From Paraglomus occultum (Eukaryota; Glomeromycota; Glomeromycetes; Paraglomerales; Paraglomeraceae), in NCBI GenBank assembly GCA_910592205.1, contig CAJVPJ010000058.1:1-52288 (forward strand): DNA of 52,288 nt. The letters are read 5' to 3'. The translations under genes were made by a program, and so were the position numbers. The notes beneath the pieces were generated by a model. It did no database searches, had not been told where the DNA came from, and saw nothing but the letters and a program-made list of their open reading frames with translations. Positions 23,188 to 33,036 of the stretch are shown one piece after another; within the stretch, counting starts at the first letter, position 1; every line of letters begins with the position of its first letter.

Positions 23188-24288
23188 TTTAGCTGTCAGA
23201 TCTCCTGAAACTTTGTTTAGTGAAGTCTATATTCTATAATAAGGACAGACTAAGGAACTTTAAGTGCTTGTGCGAAAGGAATCTCCAACAAGAAGGTGTT
23301 GGAGAAAGTGAGAGTGAGATATGCAATTTATTGGGTTTCTGGATAGTGTTTATGAACCTGCTGTGCATGAATAAATTTCAATAGGGGGCTGAAAATTTGG
23401 GGTTTTAGTCTACCATAAACGGTTAATAGGGTTAGGGTATCCGAGAACTATATAAAGGACAGCTTTGCTGCAAGTCGAGTTGGATTGATGTTGACAAATT
23501 GATTGTATCAAATGGGGACTCTTTGGCAAACCCTGCTGCGCGGCACCATGATGGAATGCACTGTGTATACCCTTTTCTTGCCTCTAACCCTCCCCCATTT
23601 GCCTCAAGTGCTTAGTAATTGCTGGACTCCTGAGCCCTTGCTGCGGTTTCAATAAACAGTGCTAAAATAGTTAAACGTCTGGACTTGTAAGAACAAGTGC
23701 CGCAGAATAATATTGTTTCCGAGAACAGTTTAACATTACAACCTTTATAACCCCCATTTTTGCTCTTGGAATTTGTTAATCTGAATAGCACGACTCGAAC
23801 CAAATGAGCGGAAGAGCCCTTTCATGACACTACAAAAGTGGCAATCTGATGCTTACCGTATATTTTCACTTACAACGAAGACAAGCATGCAGTATATTCC
23901 TGAGAAATTTTCTGGAGGGCAGCATCCCTATCATTGATATAAGCGTATCTTTCGCGAGGAATTTTATCACAACAAGACTTGTAACTATCAAACCTCATGG
24001 AGGAAACAGAAATAGATATCGAGGGAATGAGTGCCGTACAGTGTGTTCTGTTTATAAGTCGATTGCAACTCGTAGAATGTATAGACTTGGTTTCGAATGA
24101 TCGATTGAGATGGCATTGTCTTCTACGCCACACTAGGATAAGTTAACAACAGAAGCTAGTAGTTTGGTAAGAAATGCAAGTTTATTAAGTTCTTTACTAT
24201 TATTTGGATTACAAATTAATGGAGAGAAAGTTGTAGAGGAACGAGAAGAAAGACGGGAATAATATGGTGATGATGGAGAGAACAGTTG
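23188..24288. other. RPB1 upstream region
   Basis: This 1.1 kb stretch should contain the RPB1 promoter and the 3' flank of the unknown gene at 24289-25212. An ORF of about 40 codons on the minus strand (about 24,000-23,880) with a GTAAGT at its end could be an exon, but I could not tie it to any family. Confidence 0.4.
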
Positions 24289-25212
24289 TTAAAATTTTAA
24301 TTTTGCAGGTTTTTCCGGAACAAGCGTCACAGATTGCTCCTCTTCTTCTTCGGTACTAGAATCATCACTATCCTCGCTTTCCTCACAACGAGAAAGCCTC
24401 GTTCTGTCACAGTAATTCTTGATTCTGAGTTTCAAAACAGGCCAATTCCTACTATCCAACTTTTTAAAATAAACGTGGTCTATCTCGATATCGAATATAG
24501 CCCGTTTTATTTGTTGTTCCCATTCCGCGTTAATTCGCCCACCTTTGTAATTCCCGGACATAACAGCGACGACATGCCTGACCAATTCATAATAAATACG
24601 ACAGGCTTTCTGAAAGTGGAAGAGATGTTTAGCCCATCGTTGATTATTACCTTCGTCGCGTATTACACAATAACCTGCTTTAAATCTGAAAATATTTATG
24701 TAGAAATAATTTTCTGGGTCTCCTTGTTTGCATCGTTCAAATAAATCATATACACGATTCCTCCAATCCCTGTCCGCAAAATTCGGATGTGTCAGCTTGT
24801 GTGATTGTTCTTTCATTGCTTTCACCATCTCCTTGGTATACTGTACGATATGATTCACGGCATCCACCTGAGTTTTGCTTTGCGCCGGTAACCAAAAGCT
24901 ACTCAATTCAATATTTTCATAAAGATCTGTTGCTGCTTCTTCTTTTCCGCACACTCTGCTTTGCATCTGTTCGACTTTACTATTCATATCGTCGTACAAT
25001 TTATGTAGTCTGAGAAGGGCTTCGTTATTATTTGGGGATTGATAAGCATCGGAGTTCTGAGTTTCGCATTCGGTTTTAACGTAGAAAATAGAAATCCTTT
25101 CAGCTTCTATCGTTATACGGTCGATCTTATCATCACTGTTCTTTTCATTATGTTTAACGATGTGGTTGCGAATTACTGACGTGGCGGATGTCATTTGTTC
25201 ATCAAGCGACAT
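24289..25212 (-). CDS. unknown 307-residue protein, charged and helical
   Basis: This is a single-exon gene. The start is the first ATG of the frame (MSLDEQMTSATSV, AAA upstream), and the ORF ends at VPEKPAKLKF. The N-terminal half looks helical and may form a coiled coil (ALLRLHKLYDDMNSKVEQM). The centre is Trp/Tyr/Phe-rich (RDWRNRVYDLFERCKQGD, YFYINIFRFKAGY, WAKHLFHFQKACRIYYELV). The C-terminus has an acidic run (EESEDSDDSSTEEEEEQS). There is no signal peptide or membrane segment. I do not recognise a family. The open frame with mixed, non-repetitive composition supports a real gene, perhaps lineage-specific. Confidence 0.65.
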   Translation of the reverse strand: MSLDEQMTSATSVIRNHIVKHNEKNSDDKIDRITIEAERISIFYVKTECETQNSDAYQSPNNNEALLRLHKLYDDMNSKVEQMQSRVCGKEEAATDLYENIELSSFWLPAQSKTQVDAVNHIVQYTKEMVKAMKEQSHKLTHPNFADRDWRNRVYDLFERCKQGDPENYFYINIFRFKAGYCVIRDEGNNQRWAKHLFHFQKACRIYYELVRHVVAVMSGNYKGGRINAEWEQQIKRAIFDIEIDHVYFKKLDSRNWPVLKLRIKNYCDRTRLSRCEESEDSDDSSTEEEEEQSVTLVPEKPAKLKF

Positions 25213-26067
25213 TTTGGTTTCGAGCAAAAGAAAGGATTCCGACGAAGGAAGAGTTTATAAATCAGCAGGACACGTCGCGTGTTCAACGCGCGCTGTTGTG
25301 TTGTAGCTAATTGTTGTTATTATTGTTATTATTGTTGCCCGCTTTACCGTTATTTAGTAAATAAACCAACTTCTAAATTCTTCTACCAAATTCGGAATGT
25401 TTGTACACGTGTTTGGTAACAATTACATAGTACAAAGTTCATTCGTCATTAACCCGCGCCGCGTTCGTCGTTGACTGAATCATGCTGGCACGTGTTGACG
25501 TATTATCTCCATTGGTAGACCGTATTATAGACATCATCACGTTTTCGTTTCTTTTTATATTTAGAACACTAACGGAATAGAGATTCCGTGCAACTTTGTG
25601 TTATTCATCATAGCAAGTGGCAATCAGCAAACATTGCCAATGTCTACTATGTAGTGAAAGCCTCTATTTACACAGGCAACCACATCGATGGCAAAAGGCA
25701 TTCCGGATCCTTAGAATAACAGAAGAAAAGGTTACTCAGTAAGAGATAGAAATAAACCACCAGATGCCAAAGTAGGGATAGAATAACAACTTTTGCCACC
25801 AAAGAAAATTTCATAAACGATCCAAGTTTACACGATGGAATTAATTCTACACGATTTGCTTTTGGTGGTGTGTTTCGAACGAGTCTGGTCAGCCCAACAA
25901 ATCAAATGTGAAGATCCCCACTTCAACATGAACCAGAGTAAGATGCTAGTAGATTCTACCTGTTTACCGATTGCTTCGAAACACTGTATTACTTTGTACT
26001 AAGATCATTTATTTTGGCCTCAAATATTTACTCCACAATATATTATATATTATTACAACGCTCAATT
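25213..26067. other. intergenic region
   Basis: This 0.85 kb stretch lies between the unknown gene and the PEX11C-like gene. It includes a (TTATTG)n-like microsatellite near 25,310-25,338. Nothing else is supported. Confidence 0.5.
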
Positions 26068-27157
26068 CTAAGCGGTGGATTTCCAACATCCGATCGTCTG
26101 GTAGACAGCGGCGAGAGTACCAAAGAAACCTACGCCCACGTCGGGGAATGAGGAATTTTCGAGAGACCAATGTATCTAATGGAGATAATTTATAAGTATA
26201 TGAAAACAGAAACGTGCACAAAAAAACCTTTGGGGATAGGATAATGATAGACGCATTAACAACATTACTTACGGTCAACGGTAGATAACCGACGTTAATC
26301 AAAGTAGATCTAACGATCTGTTCCTTTTCCGTTCGGACTGCCTGTTGTTCCCTCAAAATGTCTACTTCTTGGGCATCTACTTTCTTGACAATACTTCTCT
26401 CTCTCTTCTTTAATAACTTCCATTGTTCGGCCAATGCCCAAAATTCCAAAAAGACGTAAGCGGCCCAAAAGCGACAGCTCCAAATACCTATTCTGTTCAT
26501 TTTAGATTCTGCGACGTCGATGACTTTGTGGTATGCAAGCCACCAGATATGTTCCAATGGATAGTAGAGAATCATTGTGAGGTTCTGTAAGCGATTTATA
26601 AATAATAAGGTTGATGATGGTGGTGGATTATGTTCGATGTGTATCATCCATTGAACAAGTGGTAGTAACCCATAATATCTATGATGAAAACAGAGGAAAA
26701 AACGAATGATATATGAGCAGGGTATTATCGACAAACAACCTGTGCGTTGCCCGACCTCATACCTAAGTAGTATCCTGAAATCACCAACAGGATTAGCAAA
26801 GTTGGCGACTCTCTCTGCAAGCTCCTTCTTGCCAAGTCGAAGGAGAGACCATATGACTATCTTTGAATAATATTGGATAAACTTTGAAGAACGAGCAGAA
26901 TATTAGTCAAGTATGTGAGAAATAAATGATTTTGAAAAGCGGCTCACTGGTTATTTTCTGAGAAACACGGTATACTATAAAAGCACACCTTGCACCCGTC
27001 AAACTTTCAGAATTGGTTAACCAACCATTAATACTTTATCGGTGCCTGGTACCGAATTTAGGAAGCTCACGATACGGTCAAGTTTGGGGTTCGGCTGCAA
27101 TAAAGCAGCAAGTGCGAGTGGGTTGACTGCATTGAACGATTTAGAGAGGTTCGCCAT
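26068..27157 (-). CDS. PEX11C: PEX11C-like peroxisomal membrane protein
   Basis: Four exons: 27157-27026, 26881-26763, 26678-26273 and 26175-26068 (765 nt, 254 aa). PEX11 proteins sit in the peroxisomal membrane, bend it through an N-terminal amphipathic helix, and promote elongation and division. Family features: GTDKVLM then FIQYYSKIVIW across intron 1 (residues about 39-55), LAERVANFANPVGDFRILLR, YYGLLPLVQW, LYYPLEHIWWLAY, and a C-terminal membrane segment VGVGFFGTLAAVYQTIG. The WSCRFWAAYVFLEFWALAE region and spacing favour the gamma/C type over the yeast Pex11 type. The intron 1 donor is GTTGGT, weaker than usual, but reading through it meets a stop within three codons. The size is normal for the family. 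Confidence 0.88.
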
Positions 27158-27860
27158 TATGGTAGAGAAAAGAGATTAGATAGCGGGAAGCGCCTGTCAT
27201 GTTCATGTGAACTTTGAACAGATTGTGTGACAGACATACCAGCAGTTAACCATAATAATGGTAAATATTTACAGTGGGCTATAATGCATCGAGCCAAATT
27301 ATCTTGGTCCTTTGGATGATTTCCCAAAGAATATAGTACTGACTGTTCTTTTCCCAAACTTTTTGAGCATCAAACACTAAAAAGCAAGATCTACGTCGCC
27401 AGTGTGTGTACTGCCAATCGAAATTTGCCTGGTGGTATTATTTCGTTTTAGCTTGGCAATTAACTATAAAAGTGTAATACTTTATGTGGCAAACCATTCA
27501 TGATCTAACAGTAGAATTTACACTCTATTTTCATAATAATGATTTGTGCAAACAGAAAAGAAATCCAATAAACGAAAACGCTCTTTGACATTATAATGAT
27601 AGGTTATGTAGAAGGTCTTGTGAATCTGAAGGCAGTGAGTGATATAAACAAACAGGAGAAAGGTATTTCATGCAGATATTTTAAATGTCGCGAGAGATTT
27701 TATGATGAAAACGATGTTGAAAAACGGCAGGTTATGGCTTTCCTGCTTTGAAGAGCCACGAAAAGAGCTAGTTTGTTTGAGACCTATGGTGTGTATTTTT
27801 GCCTCCCCAGCTTTACCAGTGGAGAATGTTTAAGCGAATTGTTTATGCGAATGCCGTATA
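27158..27860. other. PEX11C-like upstream region
   Basis: This 0.7 kb stretch contains the presumed PEX11C-like promoter. No other feature is supported. Confidence 0.5.
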
Positions 27861-28055
27861 CAGTCGCACCTCCATAAAAGAACCCTCTACAAAAGAACGT
27901 CATATAAAAACCTCTTCACAAGAACATTGCATCAAGGACCCAATTATTATTAAACTTATAAAAAAAACCTTTATAAAAGAACACCTCTTCATAAGAACAT
28001 TTTTTTCAAAAAATCACTATGGTCCCAACTTGGTTCTTAAATAGAGGTGCGACTG
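27861..28055. mobile_element. pogo/Tigger-type MITE, 195 bp
   Basis: The terminal inverted repeats are nearly perfect: CAGTCGCACCTCCATAAAAG on the left against CAGTCGCACCTCTATTTAAG on the reverse-complemented right. They are flanked by TA at 27859-27860 and 28056-28057. Internal copies of an ATAAAAGAAC(C)CTCT-like block repeat several times in direct orientation next to the ends. It shares the first six terminal bases (CAGTCG) with the larger element at 2505-3588 and has no coding potential. The 81-codon plus-strand ORF across it is an artefact of the repeats. Confidence 0.88.
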
Positions 28056-28219
28056 TATGTCTTTCTATCCCATTCTTTGCCTTTACGAAAGTATCACGTC
28101 ATATAGGTACCTTTAATTATGAAATGTCAAATGACGACTCTATAGTAAAAAAAAGCTTTTCCAATTGACTGGCCAAAGATCGTACCAAGCACGAAGTTCA
28201 TTTGTTTAGCAAGTAGATA

Positions 28220-28600
28220 CTATTTATCAAATGTTCTTGCATTGATAAATTGAATTATTCTTCCCTGTTTGGTCTGATACTCCATAATCTGCAATCCAAC
28301 TTCCGTAAGCTGGTTCATCCGGCTTATTCCGGCCCCTAGTCGGACAAAATATATTCCGCCAATTGGATGAGAACTTAATGATAGATAGACATGTTTGTTT
28401 GATATGTAGATCTTGACGGGGTTAAATGAAAGGACATAAACACCGGAGAATATTGTCAATATTAATTCATGTTCATATTCTCGAACCAAGCGCCAAGGTG
28501 TTTCGTCGATGTTTGACGACAACATGTTTGCATAATAGTGGCAACTAATATATCTCATCGTTTTTTTTTTTATTTTGGGGCGACAACTAATCATACACAT
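28220..28600 (-). CDS. hypothetical protein, possible gene fragment
   Basis: This ORF of up to 126 aa has several possible starts; the Met before LSSNIDETPW is also plausible. The composition is mixed and protein-like (WRLVREYEHELILTIF, IGGIYFVRLGAGISRMNQL, TKQGRIIQFINARTF), unlike random AT-rich ORFs nearby. I do not recognise a family, and no splice partners were found with confidence. It may be one exon of a larger or decayed gene. Confidence 0.35.
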   Translation of the reverse strand: MCMISCRPKIKKKTMRYISCHYYANMLSSNIDETPWRLVREYEHELILTIFSGVYVLSFNPVKIYISNKHVYLSLSSHPIGGIYFVRLGAGISRMNQLTEVGLQIMEYQTKQGRIIQFINARTFDK

Positions 28601-29212
28601 TAATCAGCTTTCCATTGTTATTAGTACTATTATTATATTATTCATATTTGCTATCCACTAATGTTAGTATGAAGTGATATAATCGAGTTGGATTGAAAAT
28701 GCTGAAGTCGGTTGACTTGTTTCAAGACTCGGGATCGCGACGACAATGTATCATTAGTATGACTTGTTATTATTTTATCTTGACGGCTTTGGAACTCTGA
28801 CTGATTAATGGGCTGAAGTTAATCATATGCGTAAACAAGCGAAGAGACTCACATTTACGTCTATTGAATATATTAATATTATTAATATATGCTCCCGATA
28901 ATATATAATCGGAAATGCCAGTCATGTGTGTATAAATAAAGATAGTTTCTGTCGATTATCCCATATTTGCAAATTCCATAATTGGTCAATCTCATTTCCA
29001 AGATCTCAGAATGGGTGTTTGACCCGTTCTTAGAACCTAAATGGTCGTAGAACGCTTTTACATCTCCGTGTGTGACTTTGTGATCTGTCACGCCATCAAT
29101 TTCGGTTCCGCAATTTTCCCACCGTCCAACGTTTTCTACAAAACTTCTCGTCAACTTTTATAACTTGTTTCCTGCGCTGGACATAATCTTGTACATACTC
29201 GGTCATACCAGA
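28601..29212. other. Sel1 gene B upstream region
   Basis: This 0.6 kb AT-rich stretch includes an ATATTAATATTATTAATATA palindromic block at about 28,868-28,888. A minus-strand ORF (28882-29154) lacks an ATG and is not called. Confidence 0.45.
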
Positions 29213-31750
29213 ATGGCAAACCGTGATCAACTCGATTTATACCAAAGAACAGCTGGACGGAGAAATCTCACCGCACAATATGGCCTTGGTTATGAACTAA
29301 AAGCAATCGATATTGAACTCTATCAAAGAGCAGCTGAACAGGGATATGCCACCGCTCAATTTAAGCTAGCCGCATGTTATAAACTTGGACTTGGAGTAGA
29401 AAGAAATGAGCGAAAAGCAATTGAGCTATATCAAAATGCTGCTGAACAGGGATATGCCAATGCTCAATTTAAGCTCGCTGCATGTTATAAACTTGGAATT
29501 GGTGTAGAAAGAAATGAGCTAAAAGCAACCGAGCTGACTCAAAAAGCTGCTGAACAAGGGCATGTTCTCGCTCAATATAATCTTGCTGTATATTATAAAA
29601 ATGGAATTGGGTTAGAAAGAAATGAACAGAAAGCCGTTGAGTTACTCCAAAAAGCAGCTGAACAGGGATATACTAATGCACAATCTAAGCTGGCTGCATA
29701 TCATAAACTTGGAATTGGAGTAGAAAGTAACAAACAGAAATTGGTTGAGTTATATCAAAAAGCATCTGAGCAACAAGATATTAATACTAATACCAATGTA
29801 CAGTATGACTGTGATGAAGATGGAGCTGAAGTACAAAGAGATGAATTAAAAGTAGTTGAGCTAAATCAAAAAGCAGCTGAACAAGGACATGCCATAGTAA
29901 ATAACCTTGATGTTAATATATGTAATGGAGCTGTAGTAGAAAAAAATGAACAAAAAGCAGTTGAGTTATATCAAAAAGCTGCTGAACAAGGAGATGCCAC
30001 TGCTCAATATAACCTTGCTTTATGTTATGAAGATGGAATAAGAGTAGAAACAGACAAACTAAAGGCAGTTGAGTTATACCAAAAAGCATCTGAACAAGGA
30101 CATGTCAGTGCACAGTGTAATCTTGCTTTATGTTATATGAATGGAATTGGAGTAGAAAGAGATGAACTAAAAGCTGCAGAGTTGTATCAAAAAGCTGCTG
30201 AACAGGAAGATGCCACTGCTCAATATAATCTTGCCATATGTTATATAAATGGTACTGGTGTGGAAAGAGATGAGCTAAAAGCAGTTGGGTTATATAAAAA
30301 AGCAGCTAAACAAGGATACGCTAGTGCACAATGTAGCCTTGGCTACTGTTATGAAAATGGAATTGGCATGGAAAGAGATGAGTTAAAAGCAATTGAGTTA
30401 TACCAAACTGCAGCTGAACATGGTGATGCTAGAGCTCAATATATTCTTGCTTTATGTTATGAAGATGGAATTGGAGTAGAAAAAGATGAACAAAAAGCAG
30501 TTGAATTATGTAAAAAAGCTGCTGAACAAGGACACTCTGGTGCACAATGTAATCTTGCTTTATGTTATATGAATGGAATTGGAGTAGAAAAAGATGAACT
30601 AAAAACGGTTGAATTATATAAAAAAGCTGCTGAACAAGGAGATGCCACTGCTCAATATAGTCTTGCTGTATTTTATGAATATGGATTTGGAGTAGAAAGA
30701 AATGAACAAAAAGCAGTTGAGTTATATCAAAAAGCTGCTGAACAAGGAAATGCTAGTGCACAGTATAGCCTTGGCTATTGTTATAATATTGAACTTGGTG
30801 TAGAAAGAGATGAATTAAAAGCAGTTGAGCTATATCAAAAAGCTGCTGAACAAGGACATATCAGTGCACAATTTGTTCTTGCTTTATATTATATGAATGG
30901 AATTGGAGTAGAAATGGATGAACATAAAGCAGTTGAGTTATACCAAAAAGCTGCAGTACAAGGACATACTAGTGCACAGTGTAATCTTGCTTTATGTTAT
31001 ATGAATGGAACTGGAGTGGAAAGAGATGAATTAAAAGCAGTTGAATTATATCAAAAAGCTGCTAAACAAGGACATGCTAATGCCCAATATAACCTTGGTT
31101 ACTGTTATGAAAATGGAATTGGCATAGAAAAAGATGAACTAAAAGTGGTTCAGTTATACCAAAAAGCATCTGAACAAGGCCATGCCAGTGCACAGTGTAA
31201 TCTTGCTTTATGTTACATGAATGGAATTGGAATGGAAAAAGATGAACTAAAAGCAATTGAGTTATATCAAAAAGCTGCAGAACAAGGACATGCCAATGCA
31301 CAATATAACCTTGGTTACTGTTATGAAAATGGAATTGGCATAGAAAAAAATGAACTAAAAGCAGTTGGGTTATATCAAAAAGCAGCTAAACAAGGATATG
31401 CCAGTGCACAATATAATCTTGGTTACTGCTATGAAAATGGAATTGGCATAGAAAAAGATGAACTAAAAGCAGTTGGGTTATATCAAAAAGCATCTAAACA
31501 AGGGCATGTCAGTGCACAATGTAGTCTTGCTTTATGCTACATGAATGGAACTGGAGTACAAAGAGATGAATTAAAAGCAGTTGAGTTATATCAAAAAGCA
31601 GCTGAACAAGGGCATGCCAGTGCACAGTGTAGTCTTGCTTTATGCTACATGAATGGAATTGGTGTAGAAAAAGATCAACTAAAAGCAGCTGAGTTGTATC
31701 AAAAAGCATCTGAACAAGGAGAAGCCAGTGCTTTATTTAATATTGCATGA
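29213..31750 (+). CDS. Sel1-repeat protein B
   Basis: This intronless ORF of 845 aa starts at MANRDQLDLYQR; the frame extends upstream only through non-ATG codons. Nearly the whole protein is Sel1 repeats of 36 aa, more than 20 units, with the same core as gene A (VELYQKAAEQG, SAQCNLALCYMNGIGVE). Most units carry RDELKAV or KDELKAV where gene A has KDEQKAV. A short degenerate unit with an Asn/Asp-rich insertion (QQDINTNTNVQ) lies around residue 190. The N-terminus is short (about 20 aa) before the first unit. The ORF stops inside a repeat (LFNIA then TGA), so the last unit is incomplete. It is likely a scaffold protein, and its partner is unknown. Confidence 0.88.
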   Translation: MANRDQLDLYQRTAGRRNLTAQYGLGYELKAIDIELYQRAAEQGYATAQFKLAACYKLGLGVERNERKAIELYQNAAEQGYANAQFKLAACYKLGIGVERNELKATELTQKAAEQGHVLAQYNLAVYYKNGIGLERNEQKAVELLQKAAEQGYTNAQSKLAAYHKLGIGVESNKQKLVELYQKASEQQDINTNTNVQYDCDEDGAEVQRDELKVVELNQKAAEQGHAIVNNLDVNICNGAVVEKNEQKAVELYQKAAEQGDATAQYNLALCYEDGIRVETDKLKAVELYQKASEQGHVSAQCNLALCYMNGIGVERDELKAAELYQKAAEQEDATAQYNLAICYINGTGVERDELKAVGLYKKAAKQGYASAQCSLGYCYENGIGMERDELKAIELYQTAAEHGDARAQYILALCYEDGIGVEKDEQKAVELCKKAAEQGHSGAQCNLALCYMNGIGVEKDELKTVELYKKAAEQGDATAQYSLAVFYEYGFGVERNEQKAVELYQKAAEQGNASAQYSLGYCYNIELGVERDELKAVELYQKAAEQGHISAQFVLALYYMNGIGVEMDEHKAVELYQKAAVQGHTSAQCNLALCYMNGTGVERDELKAVELYQKAAKQGHANAQYNLGYCYENGIGIEKDELKVVQLYQKASEQGHASAQCNLALCYMNGIGMEKDELKAIELYQKAAEQGHANAQYNLGYCYENGIGIEKNELKAVGLYQKAAKQGYASAQYNLGYCYENGIGIEKDELKAVGLYQKASKQGHVSAQCSLALCYMNGTGVQRDELKAVELYQKAAEQGHASAQCSLALCYMNGIGVEKDQLKAAELYQKASEQGEASALFNIA

Positions 31751-32867
31751 GGATGGAATTGGAATAGGAAAAGCATTTTAATCTTACATAGTAGGAATAA
31801 ATAACAATATAATATTAATATATTGAAAATAGGTAAACATTATAGGTAAATTGCAAGATTAATTTTTATATCAAATTGTAGTCAATTCATTGTCTTAATT
31901 TTTAGTAACAGACTAATCTGGACATTGTGGAAGTGAAGGCATCATTATTACATTAGTCAGCATTTTTTTAATTTCATCCATTATTAATAATATAAATAGA
32001 CACAAACTAATCATAATATTAATAAATTGAACTAATAAAATGCTGACCATTTATAATCCTAATCACTACCAAGAGCATGTATTTACTTATTACTACTGAT
32101 ATATGGACCAAGCAGTATGACTTGTATGACTTCTATGCTTCAGGTCATGAGTGTTGATTTTTTATTATTACTGTCATAATAGTTCGCCTTTCTATGTGCC
32201 TGTCATAAACATCACTCTCTCTTACTTAACACTATCAGTATTAACCTTCTTATGTTGCTTGTCACAAAGTAACTGATAGTGATAAGTGAAGCCACTGTGT
32301 TGCAAGCTGACTATGACACCTTTTTTGATACAATGTGATAATATTAACACATCTTCATCAGTTTTTTCAGCAATAACTGTACCATAAACTGATTATCTTC
32401 AGCAAACATTTCATTTCATTGTAATAGTAGATACCTGTATACATAATCAATGTTGTATTATTTGAACGTGATGTGATAAAAAACGCAATTGACAGAGTTT
32501 TGCAAGTTACAATGATGACATAATAATAATAAATTGTCTATACTAATACGTACATTACAATTATTAACAATTTACAAGTTTGTTTTGAGTTCTTTGACAT
32601 GACCATTCTAAAGTATTAAATATAGAGAAGTAGAAGGTATTGTAATTAGTATATTTTTATACAGGTACACGTGTTAATATTAATCTACAGTATGTTACTA
32701 TCACAAGATTATCCAGTGTCAAAAAAAAAATGTTGCATTGCTCAAAATAATTAAAAATAGCTTGTTCAAGAGTTAAACTTCACAAATTTGTTAATAATAA
32801 AGTAACAATTAAATAATAAAGTGTTTTCAGGGAAAACAACTGTTAAATTGGTGTGGCAATTAAAAAA
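31751..32867. other. AT-rich intergenic region
   Basis: The first 40 bases continue the Sel1 pattern in a shifted frame (GATGGAATTGGAATAGGAAA), then the resemblance is lost. The remainder is very AT-rich and I see no gene in it. Confidence 0.5.
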
Positions 32868-33036
32868 ATTTTAATTACATGCTGATGACGTCTAGGCATT
32901 GAGTTTATCAAATTAATTACAATATTGTTTGAAATGTACTGTTATTTCTCCTTAATTTTTGGGGCATTCCCTTGTCTATGTTTGGCTTTTACGATTGCCC
33001 ACACATTTTTTATGAATTCAGGCGTAGACTATTAGA
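32868..33036 (-). pseudogene. Tc1/mariner transposase C-terminal relic
   Basis: On the minus strand, one frame reads STPEFIKNVWAIVKAKHRQ and, after a stop, INLINSMPRRHQHVIK. These match the conserved C-terminal part of Tc1-type transposases (SPDLNPIENLW..K and I.SMPRR...I). In-frame stops interrupt it, and the third catalytic acidic residue region is degraded (PEF in place of PDL; I-K-N in place of I-E-N). Fainter similarity may extend to about 33,480. The copy is dead. Confidence 0.65.

Noticed and set aside
23772-23803. A GGTTCGAGTC-like B-box on the minus strand suggesting a tRNA
   Set aside because: Neither the T-stem nor the acceptor stem pairs and there is no A-box at the right distance.
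23612-24133. Possible two-exon small gene (SYKSCCDKIPRERYAYINDR then a short second exon)
   Set aside because: One plausible junction exists, but the second exon stops soon, no family fits and the start is unclear. Left uncalled.
28882-29154. 90-codon minus-strand ORF upstream of Sel1 gene B
   Set aside because: It starts only at TTG, overlaps the presumed promoter, and has no recognisable features.
29165-29212. Upstream extension of Sel1 gene B to a TTG codon
   Set aside because: A nuclear fungal gene would start at ATG; MANRDQL at 29213 is the first one in frame.
31077-31709. Minus-strand ORFs within Sel1 gene B
   Set aside because: Same repeat effect; they mirror the sense-strand codons.
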